From: Ascaris suum
Taxonomy: Eukaryota > Nematoda > Chromadorea > Rhabditida > Ascarididae
Direction: 5' to 3'
DNA: 64,000 nucleotides
Assembly (NCBI GenBank): GCA_013433145.1
Contig: CM024178.1
Location: 7,363,260 to 7,427,259 of the forward strand
Numbering within the stretch: the stretch's first letter is position 1; each line of letters opens with the position of its first letter. This document shows positions 1 to 15,200 of this stretch, piece by piece. A program made the translations under genes and the position numbers. The notes beneath the pieces were generated by a model. It did not search any database. It was not told the DNA's origin and worked only from the letters and a program-made list of their open reading frames with translations.

Positions 1-84
1 CTTTGAACGCCAAAGTGAATACGAGTTGTCGAATTTAAGAAGATAGACACCTCGACCCGGGTACACATGACTGCCCGCATAGAC
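1..84 (-). CDS. ACBD3: ACBD3 last visible exon (partial)
   Basis: 28 codons after GGTTACAG, reading [20 protein letters not shown] and then SYSLWRSK, the last conserved GOLD strands. The reading frame is open to the window edge. The family normally ends about ten residues later. Confidence 0.94.
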
Positions 85-820
85 CTGTAACCTCGACATA
101 TCCTATATCAGTTATTTTAAAACAAGAGATTAGCTCTTTCATACATGACGACAAAATTCATTTAGAAAATAATTCAAAAAAGTCCCCCTTAATCACTAAT
201 AAATGTTGTAATAGAACACTTTTAATAACCTGAGTGTAAATCCTCACCACCTATGATCAACATATGAATAAATCATTAGCCTCCATAAATATCATGGCTT
301 TATTCATTTTCCCTAAAATATCCTCGAAAATTCTCCACTTATAGAACTTTATTCAAAATATTTCTATCAAAGACCTTTATGTCATCATAAAAACCTTCAA
401 ACTCCCAATCGAATGAATTCTTCCATACGCTCATTCCGAAAACAGATTTCCATACAAGGAAAAATTACCATCATTCCAGAGATCCAGTGAGAACTTTTTA
501 AAACTATTTAAAAACGTGTGACAACTCTCGCCCTCTCCTAATGACCCTGACCAAGCAAACTCATTATTCAAGACGCTCTGTTCGAATCACAGAATATATA
601 CTGCTGATTCAGATAACTGAAAATGAATTGAAACTGCATTGGCAAACTCCCCACACCGGAAATATCCTGCTCATATAGCACTAAGTACAACCATCCCCAT
701 ACTACCCTTTTTGAATACCTCTACTCAGCTCATGCGGTATGTTTTAACACTGTTGCATTTCCTTTTTCCCTGTTCGATTCGTTAAGCATGTAAGATGCAG
801 TATTCTATTTTTTCTCTCCC

Positions 821-856
<36 letters not shown>

Positions 857-3800
857 GAAATTAGGATTCGATTTCTCGCTCTCGAAGTTAGAGAGTACTG
901 ATATGCTATGTTATAAAATTTAAAGATATAACACTAAATACAGTCGTTCACACAACACTCATTAGCGTCGTAAATCTCGCCGACCTAATCAAATTCAGTT
1001 TGCACAATTCAATTTGCAAGCGAATAACCTCTTCGTGACAATCGCGTCTATAAACAGGTACAATTTCATCGACATGTGGCTTATTGGGATCCCTTTGCCT
1101 CTCCTTTGTTGGACTGCCACTCTCGACATCACCTGTGCTACTCGCTCGTAGTTCAGCCTGTGCCAACTCCTCATCTGCCTCTTCATCCGATGATTCCGAT
1201 ATATGTACAGATACCTATATTCACGACAAAACACAATCAGATTCATTTCAAAGTTGGCGACATCGTTTCGATTAGACCTTCATTTCATCGCACTGGAAAA
1301 TCGAACTAGAACTTATGTTCTCATCCCTAAAAAAACCGCCAATCCGATTCACTAAGGAACTATATTTGATGTGAAATTTTAAAATACAGGCAACTAACTC
1401 GCCGGCCATGGAATTATATGAGAGAATGCAATTTGAAATCTCTACGATTACGCTCATCACATTCACATGATATGCACTTCATATCTAAGTGACTAAACAT
1501 ACTGCTGTGAGGATAATCCATAAGTGCCGAACTTCTCTCCAAATATTTTTGGTCTGTCTAAGAGGAGAAGAGCATAAGGGATGGATGAGGTAAGCAGGCC
1601 AAGTCAACTACTTCAATATACAGTTTTCAAAACAAAGTTCTTCTGCACGCATTGTTTTCAACCTCGAAAGCTACCTGATTCGATTCCGCAATGGTCCATT
1701 CGAACAAGACTCCAAAGCCGATGTCATAGTAATCGGTGGCGAATTCCCAGAATAGGCACGTTCCTTCCTCATGAGTTGGCACTCGTACCTTCAAACGAAT
1801 ACATATTGATAGGCAGTAGAGTCATAAAAATGCAAGGTGAGTACCGTATTGATGAAGAACATCTCAGAACGCGACGAAGAACACGTTGTGCAATATTCCC
1901 ATATAAATCCAATGTCAAACATAACGTATACCACAGCAAACCAATTATCTACATATGAAGTGAGTTTGCTGTTCTGAAGACAACTAAGCGACGCGATAAT
2001 CACAGAGGAAGGAGAAGGTGTGATGGGCAGAGCAATCTGAAGGCCGAAGGAAGTAATACTGGGAAACAATTAAGGACACCAGCCTAAATCATTCAAACAC
2101 GATGGCAACGTAGAGCATAGACGAACATAACGAACACTGAAGTTAGCAGCTAATTTCGACAAATCAATAATGTGCAAGCATTGAATAAATCGACTCAACT
2201 TTGAAAAGAAAACCGAAAGCAACAGAAGAGAAAGGAGGAGAATTCTATGCCTTCGTTCAGAGGCAACAACGCTCACAAGCGAAAAAAAAGTATAAGAAGA
2301 TATTCTCTGAAAGAAAAAAAAGAACTACAGGAAAATATTTCACTAAAAGAAAAAAATTTTGGAAAATATTTCACTAAAAGAAAAAAAATTTTGGAAAATA
2401 TTTCTTTAAAAGATGTTTTGACCTGCCATGAAAAATATAAAACATCCCTCAAGATCCGAAAAAATAAAAGATGCAAATCTATTTAAAGGGATACAACAAA
2501 TATACTACATTGGGTGATATCAACAAATAACAAAAATATTTTAAGGGAAATTAAATTGCACCAAATATTTTGTCGCTAAATTTTAGTATCAATTTTATAC
2601 ATCTCAAACCTCGAATTATATGAAGCTCGAAGTTAACCAACTCCACCTCAACTCTATTCTATAGAATTCAAAGCTCAAATTACGAGTTTTATGGTTCGAA
2701 CAATGCAGTTTTTTTATGAAGGAAAAAATGGACCGACAATATTTATGTTGCACTTCTCAAAATATGTAACAAAAACGAGGAGAGCGAAGAAAATCACCAC
2801 CAGCACCATCAACTGCTTCGTAGTTAAAATTAGCAACTATCCACGTACCGTTACCGTTTCGCCATGCCCAACCTTGATGATTCCTTCGGCACCCTCTTTA
2901 CGGATTGCGTTCTTGAACTCAACGATATCCTGACGATTCCACATCGACGCCGGTGCTATTGCCGGATTCGCTGCAATAATAAAAACCAATAAGTTTATTT
3001 ACTTCATCACCTTCACCAACAACAATACACATGCGTTTCCTACTGGAACCATGCAAAAATAGGGCGTAAGCATATGAACTGATTCTAGACATGTAATACC
3101 CCACACTATAAATGCTTTATGATTAAATGCTTTTCAAGTTGCACGCATGCACGACGCCTCACGTGCTATATACCTGCATATCGCTCGCATAGCTTTTTGA
3201 TGATTGCCCGTTTCAAATGAGTTCAACGCCAACATACGACCAAAATGCAATCCTTTCATGATCACGCATTTCTGTGCATTGCAATAGTTTCTTGCATAAC
3301 CCAATTTAGCGATCAACCAATTGATTTACACATACAACGAAGTATTCGCCTGTTCATTAAAACTTCAACGTATATGATGCCAATGTCACATAGGTATTGT
3401 GAATTGATCACATATTAGGACCCGTCATGATCGTCGCAATGTATCGAAACATAAAGCATCACCTGTTTCAGAAAATTTATGCATATGTATCTCTCCGTAC
3501 TACCATCATCACTGCCAATTACCTCACGTTCCGGTAATTAAGCTGATTTAACTACCTTATGAGCAAAGCAAAAGCCAGTACAGTTAAACTTGAGGCAACT
3601 GGTTCTAACGATTAGGTTATATGCCGCAACGAAAGCAAAACCTTCCAGAGAGTACGCTTCACACATACCACAACGACTATAACCATCCCTCGTAACTCAC
3701 ATACCTGTTAGATGAAAGGGAGAGGGTAGAAGCGCAAGGAAAATTGGAGCGTTGTTTTCCTCTCGACTCGGCGAGGATGTTAATCTGTTCACTCCAACCT

Positions 3801-6800
3801 ATGCGTTACAATAAGCTACTTTACACTCACCTCTTACATGCCAACGAAAGATCCAGCCTACGCATCACTGGGCGCCATATACAGCAATGATCTATCCTAA
3901 TGGTCTAATCTATGGTCTAATTTTGTGTCTGTGGCGATCGAAAAACGGATGGACCTCTTTTCATAGCCAACTACCCCCCTACCCTCCCCTTCCCTTTCCC
4001 CTCTCACCCCCTCTGCATCCAAGAAAGATCGATGAGAGAATAAAATATCTGGTATAAGCCGGAGAATAGATCGACATCATATGTTCGGGTCTTTATGTTT
4101 CTTCGTAAACTGAAGATAATACCACCCGTTACTTCACTCTAAGAAATAGCATCACAATTAACGTTGGAACAAGCAATCAGAAAGCAAGCGGCATTGATGG
4201 CCATTTGCTTCCGTTGAATAAACAGATAACCTAGAGGCGTCACGGGATTCAAACGAAAGTCGAATGCACGTCAAACAATGATGGCCGATCGTGTAATGCA
4301 ACAGATTCCATCACCTTTCTGCACTATTGCCACCAACTAATAGACTCAATCATCAGCCCAATATTCATAGATACTCCTCCAACAATACTGATAAAAAATG
4401 ACGTTTAACTATCAATTCAGTGAAGACTGATTCTGCTTCGTGCTTCTTTGACGATCCTGTTTACCGTGCTCCTCTTCTGATTTTTTTTCCTACTCATTCC
4501 GAACGCTTCCTTACCAAGGAAATTACAAACTTGAAATGCTCCCTCAAACTCAGCAATTATTTCTACCTATGCGAAAGCGAAAAAATAAATAAAAAGAAGG
4601 TAACTAATATATAACACAACCTGTCAATGCATAAGACTCTTTAGGTCTTAATATGAACTTACCGCATGTAAGGTGCACAACATAGATGGTACATACAACA
4701 AAGAATAAATACAACAACCCTATCAAATGCATAAGACTCTATAAAACTCAATATAAGAGTGTACGACGTCAAGCGCAAAAACAGAGCACGCACTCTACAA
4801 TAAAGGCATTCGAAAATTAGTTTTTTGTCTTATCTTATTTCCTTCATTCATTCAACACGCATACATGCATGACGCCCGAAAAATAAATTTACATATAGAA
4901 ATAAAGGAAGTATACATTTTACCTTGGGGCACCATTCGACAGGTGACCTAATATGGCCGGCTAATCCTCTTTTCATCCGTTAATCCAGCTACCTTAGTAC
5001 TCCTCACTTGTTATTCGAACTAACCATTTAGTCATTTTCATGGTTTCTTAATGGAAAATAAGTATTAAAGATATAGCTATGTAATTCAAAGCAAGATGAT
5101 GATGTCATTAGAAAATAATCACCAACACATCCTCAGTTCAAAAAACGTACCCGAAAAGCCAAAAAGAAATAAAAAAAAGCAACTACCGAATAGCTGACGT
5201 ATGTTTATTAATGTACACTATTTTTTGACACGTTTCTCTGTCTACTATCTCTGATTCTTTTCGTTATTATTAGACCTCAGCACCAATATTAAGCCACCCT
5301 TCGTGTATAAATATTTACCTTCCTCAAATATCTTGACAAACGATATGCTCACAGAAAAATCTTATCGGCTATGAAAAAACGAAAGGAAACTTCCGCTCTA
5401 AAAACTGGTCGCAACTTTTACATATATAGTTAATGACATAACTGTGCCTGGCGAAAAAAGTGACTGTAGAAAACTCCATCAGCCACCCAAAAAGTTGCCT
5501 ACTTAGATTTGATATTTAACACAATCGACTGCACGTCATGATGGACAATTCCTTAGTGTCGCACTACAACAATAAAACCTCCTGATAAACAGACCATATA
5601 TAACATCTGTCGATGACAACCTTGTCATGAACAACACATATCTCCAAGTGGACAGCTTTCTTCCATTATTTCCGCTAAATCGGTCCAGCCTTTCCATTAA
5701 AGCAATTTTACCCACGCAATGTTACTGCAGTTGTATGAACTGTTTCATCCCAGAAAGCGGAAATATTAAACTGTCATTCGCCTTCAAAGACATTCGGGTA
5801 CGTTCAGCAAGAGCACCTCGAAAGACGGTTTATACTCAAAATACCTCTGAAAACGATCGCTTCCCATACTGCATGCTAACAACATCTTAGAAGACCATAA
5901 GCATCATATAAGACAGACCTGGCAACGCATGCATACACCGCTATGACGATCGATCTAGGCCAATGTCGTGCGGTGATCCGAAATTACAAACGAACCCGTC
6001 ATGATCACTTTCAGAAATGCGATGCCCTTAGAGGCTCTACTATTCTGCATCTGAATCTCCGATGCTTTTGTTCTCGACGATCCTCTACCCTTCAGATCTG
6101 ACACCATCAAAGAAGTTCCACTCACATGCGCACTTTCAACTTAAAAAAAACCTCGTCTCTGATCCAGAAATCTTTATTCACATAAAACCTACGCTAAACT
6201 CAAATAAAAAATTTTGAAAACCCTAAAAGAGCAGTAAGACTTAGTAAACAAAAAATTCAAATGCACTTCCAGTTAACATGCAACAACAATGCGACACACT
6301 ATGCGAAGCATACAATAGCGAAAGATGATAAACAGAGAGAGGGAGAGAGGCAGCTTACAGTGACAGAAGAGGCCCATTTGACCATGGATTGAGCACACTT
6401 GAAAATAAACGATAGTATTGAATGAAATGATTTAAAAAAAACGACTTTTAAAAAATTGCAATAAAAATAATCGAAGTAATCAATTACTGCAAAAATAAAC
6501 TAGTAAAGCTGCTTAGCAAATTATTTTCTTCAAAAAAAAAAACACTTAAACACCATCACAAACAGACATTCTTCACACTTCAATGCAGTACCATCGAGAT
6601 GTACTGCATTTTATAATAAAGCGACAATAGGAGACTTTTATGCATAATCGAAAATGCAACACAATAAATAAAAAACACCTTATCGCTGCGCAATTTTAAT
6701 CCACTAACGCCCTTTCACAAGAATGAAGCTCTAGTCAAACTCAATCCCCTTCGGGTGCATTTATTTGATTTTCTAGAATACCTCAAAAACAACTCTTCCA

Positions 6801-9800
6801 CAAATTTTGCCTATTATCACTCCCAAGGTGCGATGGCAGTGAGCTCGACTGCATTAATATTTACCTCTGCGACCGGAAGTACTACTCTTCGACACAAACA
6901 ATTCGTGAGATGCCAGTGAATTTTATGAAACGCATTGATCAGCATTAAAAAAACAAAGCAAGTCGAATAAGCTCAATGCGGCCAGAATATCTAATAGATA
7001 GTATCCGGCCCACCAGAATCGATTTACATAACAAGCCCCGGTACTAACTGCATCAAGCTGATTCAATTCTCACCAACTCGACGCAAGAGGCAAAAAACTA
7101 CACGATGCCCCCTCCTACCTTTTGATATGTATTCATATGCATATTATGGCGATGGCAGCATTCCCCATTCTCCACATCACTTGTTCCTCCAAGAAAAAAA
7201 AGTAAAGGTAAATAAACGTACAAGGAAGGTCGTCACCAGGTTCCTCATCCGACACGTCTGATTCCTCGGCCTTCTTACTGTTAACATCCTTTGTGGTAGA
7301 GTCAGGTGCGACTTCACTGACGACGCCATCTGCATTCATCGGCTTATCGCCATCAGGAGACGCACCAACTACTTTCGCTTGTTGTGCATATACCTGCGCC
7401 ATGTATTGTTGATAGTGTTGCTCTTGTAGTTGCTTTATTAATGCCTCTTGCTGAAATTTGTTTCTAATCAGAAAGTTTAAACCAAGGGAAATATTACAAA
7501 AAAAACGGATATCTATTTTGTAAACGAAACTTCCATGTAAAACATTTTCACGTCAAAAAAAAAAGATTTCTGCAACTGAATTTTATTTCAACAGAGAAAA
7601 TGAAAACGGAGAAGAGCAGGAGGGACTAACACGGTGATTCATCCCACAGAGGATACTATGAAAACATGGTCATAACTAGATGGGGGGGGGGGTAGCTACA
7701 ATCAACAAAGCGGAGAATTTTCAGGCAGTTTAAACAAATATGACTTTAAGAACAATCAGAGAAAAAAAAGAAACGAAGACAACCGTCCTATGTGACAAAC
7801 TGTTGCTTCAATCGCTCTAATCTTTAGTTAGCACTAGGGCACACTAGCAAAACCAAAATGATAAGCTAAAAAAGGCACAATTCTCGCTGAAACTGCTCTG
7901 ACGGCCTACGTATACAACTGAAGGTCTCGTATTTCCGATTGCAGAATCACAGAAGTTCTGATGATGCAATCTACATCAACATTTAACATCCCATAACTCA
8001 GTTTATTTCTGATTGACGTATGAACAACAAAAGAATGCATAAAATTTACCTCAACAAACTCTCTCTAACAAGCTGTCCCGTAATCACTACCAATAAACTT
8101 TTTGACTGTACAGATTATTGAATCCGTATAGCTAAATTCATATCCGGGCAATTTTCCAATTCCTATCAATAATGAACACAACAATTTAGTGAGGCAAATC
8201 AACGTGCAAAAAAGCACATACTCTTTCAAATTACCTGATGCATTTTCTCAGTTCATACAGTTTAAGGTATTATAACACCACTATCAGTTCTCTCAATAGC
8301 AACAAAAAAAAACCTATAGAGGTCTCAATACCAAAAACCCTGAAACCATAAAAACCAAACCTTAAGACCACAATGCCAACTTCATCAGTAATATGCCGCT
8401 TAAAAATATATCTAACAAATATTAGCACTCACCTCTGCTAGCAAACATTTCAGTGAAGGCAATATCTCACAAATTTATATTGGTAAATAAATCAATTGTA
8501 TATATATCTTACTATCAATTTCTTTGCAATAAAAAATTGTCAACTTGCTCCATGCTAGACTTGAGAATCGTGAAAGCCTAGAAATTACGAACGCACATCC
8601 AAACAAGGGCTATCACTCATCACTTAAATCCAACAAATACAGCAAATTGCGATGATATACTCATTATTACGCGTTTTGTACCGGTATAACCTCCAGCACT
8701 TAATCTAGTAAATTACCGCTGATAGGCTACATCGACTTTTCTGCTCACTTTTTTAAAATTTATTGACCTTTCTGCTCACTTTTTTTTTATTTCATTGGTA
8801 AACAAAAATCTATCTGTTCATTTATTTTATATTTGACTCTCTGCCACCTGAAGAAGAAAAATACAGGCAGAGATCTTAGAAATCGGCGATACAAATGTTG
8901 GCATCAAAATAGAGATGTTGGGAAATGGGCAAATACATTTCAAAACACTAGCTTTCTACAAGATACTTCCCCGCTCCACATGATCCGAACAAAGATCGTA
9001 AGACACGCCTACGCATTTTCGGCCCAAAACTGCTTGAAAACTGGTGCTTTAAGTTGAATCTCAGATTGCGTTTTCAATTATCAACGATTTCTCTGAAAGT
9101 GAATTTGATTCGACTCAATATTCCCTCATTCCGATCGAAGTCACTTATCACAACCTCATAGCTTTCACTTTCACCTGCTTCCATGACCTAAAGCTCGAAT
9201 TCAGTTCATAATTGCTTTTCTTTCTGGATCATCACAGTGTGGAATAATCTCCCTATTAATGTCCTCATATCGCCTAGTGCCTTTGCCTCCACTGATCTTT
9301 ATGACAGCATAGAGCCCATTACGAATCTTACAAGCCCGCGATATGTTGCACCTCACTGAACCGACCAACGCCCATACACAAGCATATGATGGTCTTCGAA
9401 TGAAATTTACGGCTCGCCACTTCCAATGAATTCATTGTTGCCTTTATGTTTAAGTATAAATAAACCTTCGGTAGACCATTAGTGGACTAGGCAGGAAAGG
9501 GGAGCGAGGAGGGATCAAGAGAAAAAGAAGGATTCATCGCTTTCAAAAAGTTTGACAGTTGAGAAATCCCTCTTCCGCTTAAAATTCAAAGGAAATCCCT
9601 TAAAATTTAAAGTATTACGCTGAAATTCCCCTAGTTTCTTCGTTGGACTTCGGGAATTCCTTTCAAAAACGTCACCTCTGAGATTTATCCCGAAAAATAC
9701 CGCACTCATCACTCCCCCTCACGTATACTAATTCAAATAGCGTTATTTGTGCTCTATGAAAACATTTTAAATGAATGATTATGCGCCTCACAAACCATTC

Positions 9801-12129
9801 AGCATCTCGTTTCAACTTCGACTGTCTATCGCAGCATATCTATTTCGGGACAGGCGAGGAGGGGAGGGCTAAGGAAGGGGGGCTGGCTCGAAGGGGAATA
9901 TATAATGTATCACCAGTGACATATGATTTCATCTCCTAAGACGACAATATGAAATCAGCTTGCCCGTAACAGCCACAAAGCATCAGCTGAGAGGACACTT
10001 TAAACTAAGCTCGTTCAGCGCACAATAACAGAAATTACAGCTGATCTACCTTTCTCTAACCTATTAACATAGTTCGTTTCACTCCACTTTCATTATATAA
10101 GCGTCGTTCTCACATACCACACCTGCACAGGTATCATTGGTGTACTATTTATGTGTATATGCATTTCTAAAAAGGTAAAATAACGATCAAGGAAGCATGC
10201 ATAACTTGAATTAATCTAACTTCGTCTTGTTGCGTTAGAGGTCTACAAAAATCCTGGTAGCGGAATATGTCAGGATCGCAAAAGTTTATAAGCCTTGTAG
10301 TAGCTTAGGCAGCACACTGGCGTAAACTTCTTACCCGAAGTAGAGCTATCGGATCCACTCCAAAGAAACGTATCGAGTAAAGTAAATAAGTAAGTAAAAG
10401 TAAGTAACATACTAAGTTGATGACTTCTCAAATTATATCCGCTGTGAACAAAATAAGAAAGGAACATTCCAATCGAACTCATGATTTCACTGGTGCTTAT
10501 GAAGGCATCATACTTTGTCAACCTCATTGCATATTGTTGGAAGCTTAAAACAGTATGCTTCTAAACGTGAAGATCTTTGCTGATGCTCAACTACAGCATC
10601 ACCAATAAAACTTTTCAGTTCATAGATCACATGTGATCGTTGAGCGTTTCTAAGGACTCCAATGCTAGACAAAAACTCATATGACAGCCACCTATTAAAG
10701 TCAGCTGATCGAACGGCCAACATCCATCCGACAACAAATTAGTTTCATCGCTTCACGTGCTACCTTGAGAGTATCACTGATAGCTCAGGCTCTAGACCAC
10801 CCAACCAAGAAGATAAAATACAGCATAAATTGTTGCAAGCCTTCAACGCACAAATTACTGAAGTATATAAGTGAGTAAAAATGAAAGTACATGTCTCTAG
10901 CGTCAGTTGCAGCAAGTTCACATCGAGTGCTCACACAAGCTCACATATCAAAGACAGGATGTGGCAAAGTTTAAACTTGAACGCGTTTTCCCTCTCTCTG
11001 CTCTATTCTCCTCTACAACTCTGAATGCATAACACCTCTGTGGCAAATGTTCTCATCCTGTTGCCTCATCTCAGAGATACTCTTTCCTCACAATTCAATG
11101 TTAGTGCTCCTGTTTAGTTGTTAGCTAACTGCCTTGCAATCAGCACCGATCGATCTCGATCTGCGGTAAGTAGCTATACCTCATGCCCAAACCTTGACTG
11201 CTTGACTTTCTATTCAATTCTACCGATCGATCCATTAATTATCCTGATTTCTTTTCGTCTCATCACTCAATTCCTCGATTATACATACCTTATTAGATTT
11301 GCCAACATTCAAAGTGAATTCACAGTTATAAATGATTCACCCAGAAGGTTCAGTTTTATTCGTCAATATAGTTGGAGCGTTCTCCCAACTTTATGTTCTA
11401 TTTGAAATTTCTGTATACTATACTAGAAAACTAATCAAGTGGAAACTGACTATGCACTAATGCATCAAATTCCCAAAAACTACAATAAGCGAACCGACAA
11501 ATGCTTGCGCACAAACACCTATCTACCCATAAAGTGAAAATACTATGGCAAACTAATATTTAAAAGAAAGGCTTATTTTGCATTTCATATAAATATCAGC
11601 ATATAAATGACTTTTAAAAAGGAATATCCACTGAAATTGATAAATCACTAAATATTATAAAAGTTTACCCCGCCCCCCCCCCCCAAAAAAAAACTTTTCA
11701 CATCCTTTTCCCTCTTAAAACGAAAAGTAGAATTATCGAAATAATTTTTGCATTCGATTTCATTCTAACATCAGAAAAAAAAAAGGAAAAAAAACGTGAA
11801 AACGAAACACCGATTCAATTTATCAAAGGATGTTTTTAAAACCGTTTCCATCACAAAACGTTACAGCTAGTATATTCAATATGACCTTTAAATGTAGTAA
11901 TATCAGTACGAAATCTTCATTACTCTTCAAATATCGAGTGACCTTTACAACGTTTCAACTCACTAAAAACACAAATAAAAGCAATGCGCAATAACAAATT
12001 CCTCCATTTCTCTATTTTATTGAGAAGAAATTTGCCCTTAAATATGCATTCACTCACCTTCTCAAATATTCCACCTTTCAAAGTAGTTATGTGCTTGTTT
12101 AATGCTATGATGCATGTAGACGGAAATGG

Positions 12130-12216
<87 letters not shown>

Positions 12217-15200
12217 CGTAAATTTATACCTATGTTGACGATAACGTGATATGATTCAATAAGTGGCCTCGAAAATACAGGTGACTTTTATACATTTCAC
12301 CTGTATCACCTTCTAAAAGCTCGTAAAGTCACCTGTATTATCTTCTAAATTCATATTAAGCAATAACCAATCAAGAACAACAACCTTATGGATCTAAGCC
12401 TACCTATACCTCAAGATTCTGCAAATATCCTCTCACTGATTAATTACCACCAAAAAATGCATATAAAATGAAACTGGGCTTTTAAATATCAACGATGCAA
12501 TAAACCAATTAAAAACACTTTTCATTTTTTGCTAAATAATTGGCAACATGCCAATCCATCAAATTCATTAATATTTTTAATTTTAAACATCAATAAATTT
12601 TCCACCAATAAAAAAAGAATTAATTCGCCTTCTTAATCGCCATTATCATTATCAATTCATTTATTCCACTGACTGATGAAAGTTTTAGAAGAAAATACAA
12701 TGACAGCCGATCTCCTCAACACCGATTGTCTTATCAACGTTTTCCAAAATCTTGCACTTTTCGATCGTATTCGCCTTGAAAGAGTTTGTTGCAGATGGTT
12801 CAATGTATTACAGGTAATATACCTGTTACCTACTCATCTATTATATACTTAAGGAAATGAAAAATTCTTCAATTCGCATTAAATAAACCTATCGGCCTAT
12901 AGCCTATGGCATCACATATCTTTATTTTCTTTCTTGGCATTGGTCATTTGGTCATATTTAATTATTTCAAAACATGTCTAATGAAAAAAGGTTGCAATTT
13001 CAAAGAACTTCAGTCCCATTTTTTTCATGCGACGATAAGCACCGAAGACAACCTGTGCCATTCAATTCAATTCACAAATGAATGCACGAACAATATTAAA
13101 CATCACGATGCTTTTCTATTATGATAAACAATCTACACCTTGATTATCAAAAATAATGCAATAGCAAAAAAACTTTTAAAGGTTGGAAAATACATATACT
13201 GTGCAATGCTATAAATTTCCACCTGAAAATGCATGTTATAACTGCAGTGTAGTGGTACTTGAGCAAATAATCTCGCAAAATTAGGATTGCATTCTTCAAG
13301 AATTCAATTTCGCCTAAATCAGCTAATAATTATCTCAACTTCAAGAAATATAACAATAAATTTCAGATGAATGCATGCTATTCGAATGTCACCGAATTGA
13401 ACGTTGCCGATTTCCTCTCAACTAATTCCAGTAACTATTATCAACAGGTTAAATTATCTGTTTTTAAGTAAGACTGAATCGTAGCAATCCGCCTGATTTA
13501 TGAATTATCAACATGATCGGAGATTTTGCAAAAAATTGCAGAAAAAAATTTTTGCAATTGCAAAAACGTCTTCGAAAATAAATGTGCCCACCCGTGAATA
13601 TAAAGTAAAGTTCATTTTTTCCCCATTTCCTTACAATCAATAGCAGCAACTTATTTTATAAATGATTCGAAAAAAAAACTCTTAAAGTATGTATGGCCCA
13701 AAATTCATTTCTTTCCACTTTACGAAAAAAAAAAAAACAAATTTCGATGAACGTCACTTCAAAAAGTGTTCGTTATCGCAAAGTCGGCGGTTTAATAGTA
13801 ATAATGCAAGCGAAATAACCACTGCCGGAAATTAAATTTAGCAAATTCCATCATCAAAATCCATTTGTTTCTTTCAATAGACATTGTATTTATCAACACT
13901 TCATGCAACAAACATAGATTTTACCAGAATTAGAGAAATCTTTTCATTTCCCAACTAGTTTAGAAAATCAGGAAAGTCGTCCATTTTCCAATAAAGAAAA
14001 AAAAATTCAGGAAAGTCTTTCATTTGCGCCCACCGTTGTTGGTATTATTCGAAGATGCGGCTGCTATATTCACAGTATCAGTTTTGGACAACGATGGCAA
14101 AAGATCTCTCAGCCGATCATCGATACAATTGCTGCGTGAGCTATTTTACATCTACCATGTCTTTCACTTATTTTACTATTAATATAAATCACCGATGATA
14201 TTTGCATTAATCCATAAAACAAAAATCGCCTACTCCTTTTCACTTATGCAAAACACTCACATATGCAAATTTGTAAAACCCAAACTCCATACACGATCAG
14301 TCAATTGATGAACAAAAACCCCTTGGTTGTTAGGATACATGCGACCCTTTCCTCTCAACTCGAGCTTGTCGCTCCCCACTCTCCCCCCCCCCCCCCCCCC
14401 CCCCCATTTCTCTCGTCCAGAATGATTCAAAATATTAAAGAGTAGATGACTGAATAATTTCAATAAGCACAACAAACATCGAGATTAGAATCAACAAACG
14501 ACTGCAAAACGGAAGTTTAAATTATTATAAGCCAATCAACTTTTAGTTATTGTATTCGACTACGGGACCTTGATCTCAGCTGCGTTATTCTCAACGCTGA
14601 TATATCACCTTTATTGGAGAATGTCGCCGAAAATTTGGAAATATTCTCACTTGAAGAAACAAGTTGGGTAAGAAACGAAGATGGAGATAAGGTTACTGCA
14701 ATTTTATGAATCATCTGGAAATGAATTTAAAAAAAGACCTTAGCTCTCATCTGTACAAAGTATCAACAATTTCAGGCAACACCACAATCGTTAGAGATTG
14801 AAGATGTGTGATTACGAATGGGGAAGAGGGATGGTATTTGAGGGGATTTCATTTTAAAAAAAACATTTTCAATAAATCAAAACAATAAACGTTTCTTTTC
14901 ACTACGATATGCTTGAATCCTTCATAAATTTTTATACCACATTTACGGTTTAAAAAAAACCAACAACACGTTATGCTGAATTTAAATTCTTGAAATAGTG
15001 CTCCTATAATCATCGCAACGAAAATCAGAAAGCTTTTCAACAACTCGTTTCTCATAAAAAATCATTTCTTTTTATTATTGCTGGCAGATCATTATTTCAA
15101 AATCAAATTCAAAGAAAACCATTATTTCAGGTTCAAAAGTATTTCCACAGAATGAATAAACTGCGCACGTTGAATGTCAGAAGAGCGATGTTCAATCTCG

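Larger units (their letters stand above)
7451..12675. other. Intronic region of ACBD3 before the nested gene
   Basis: Unique A/C-rich sequence. At 9215-9310 the plus strand reads [15 protein letters not shown], faintly like the WNxLP tail of non-LTR reverse transcriptases. At 10508-10735 the minus strand has an open protein-like segment. No gene can be supported. Confidence 0.6.

Noticed and set aside
14257..14475. Pro- or Gly-run open frames
   Set aside because: They read through a 23-base C homopolymer inside an F-box gene intron.
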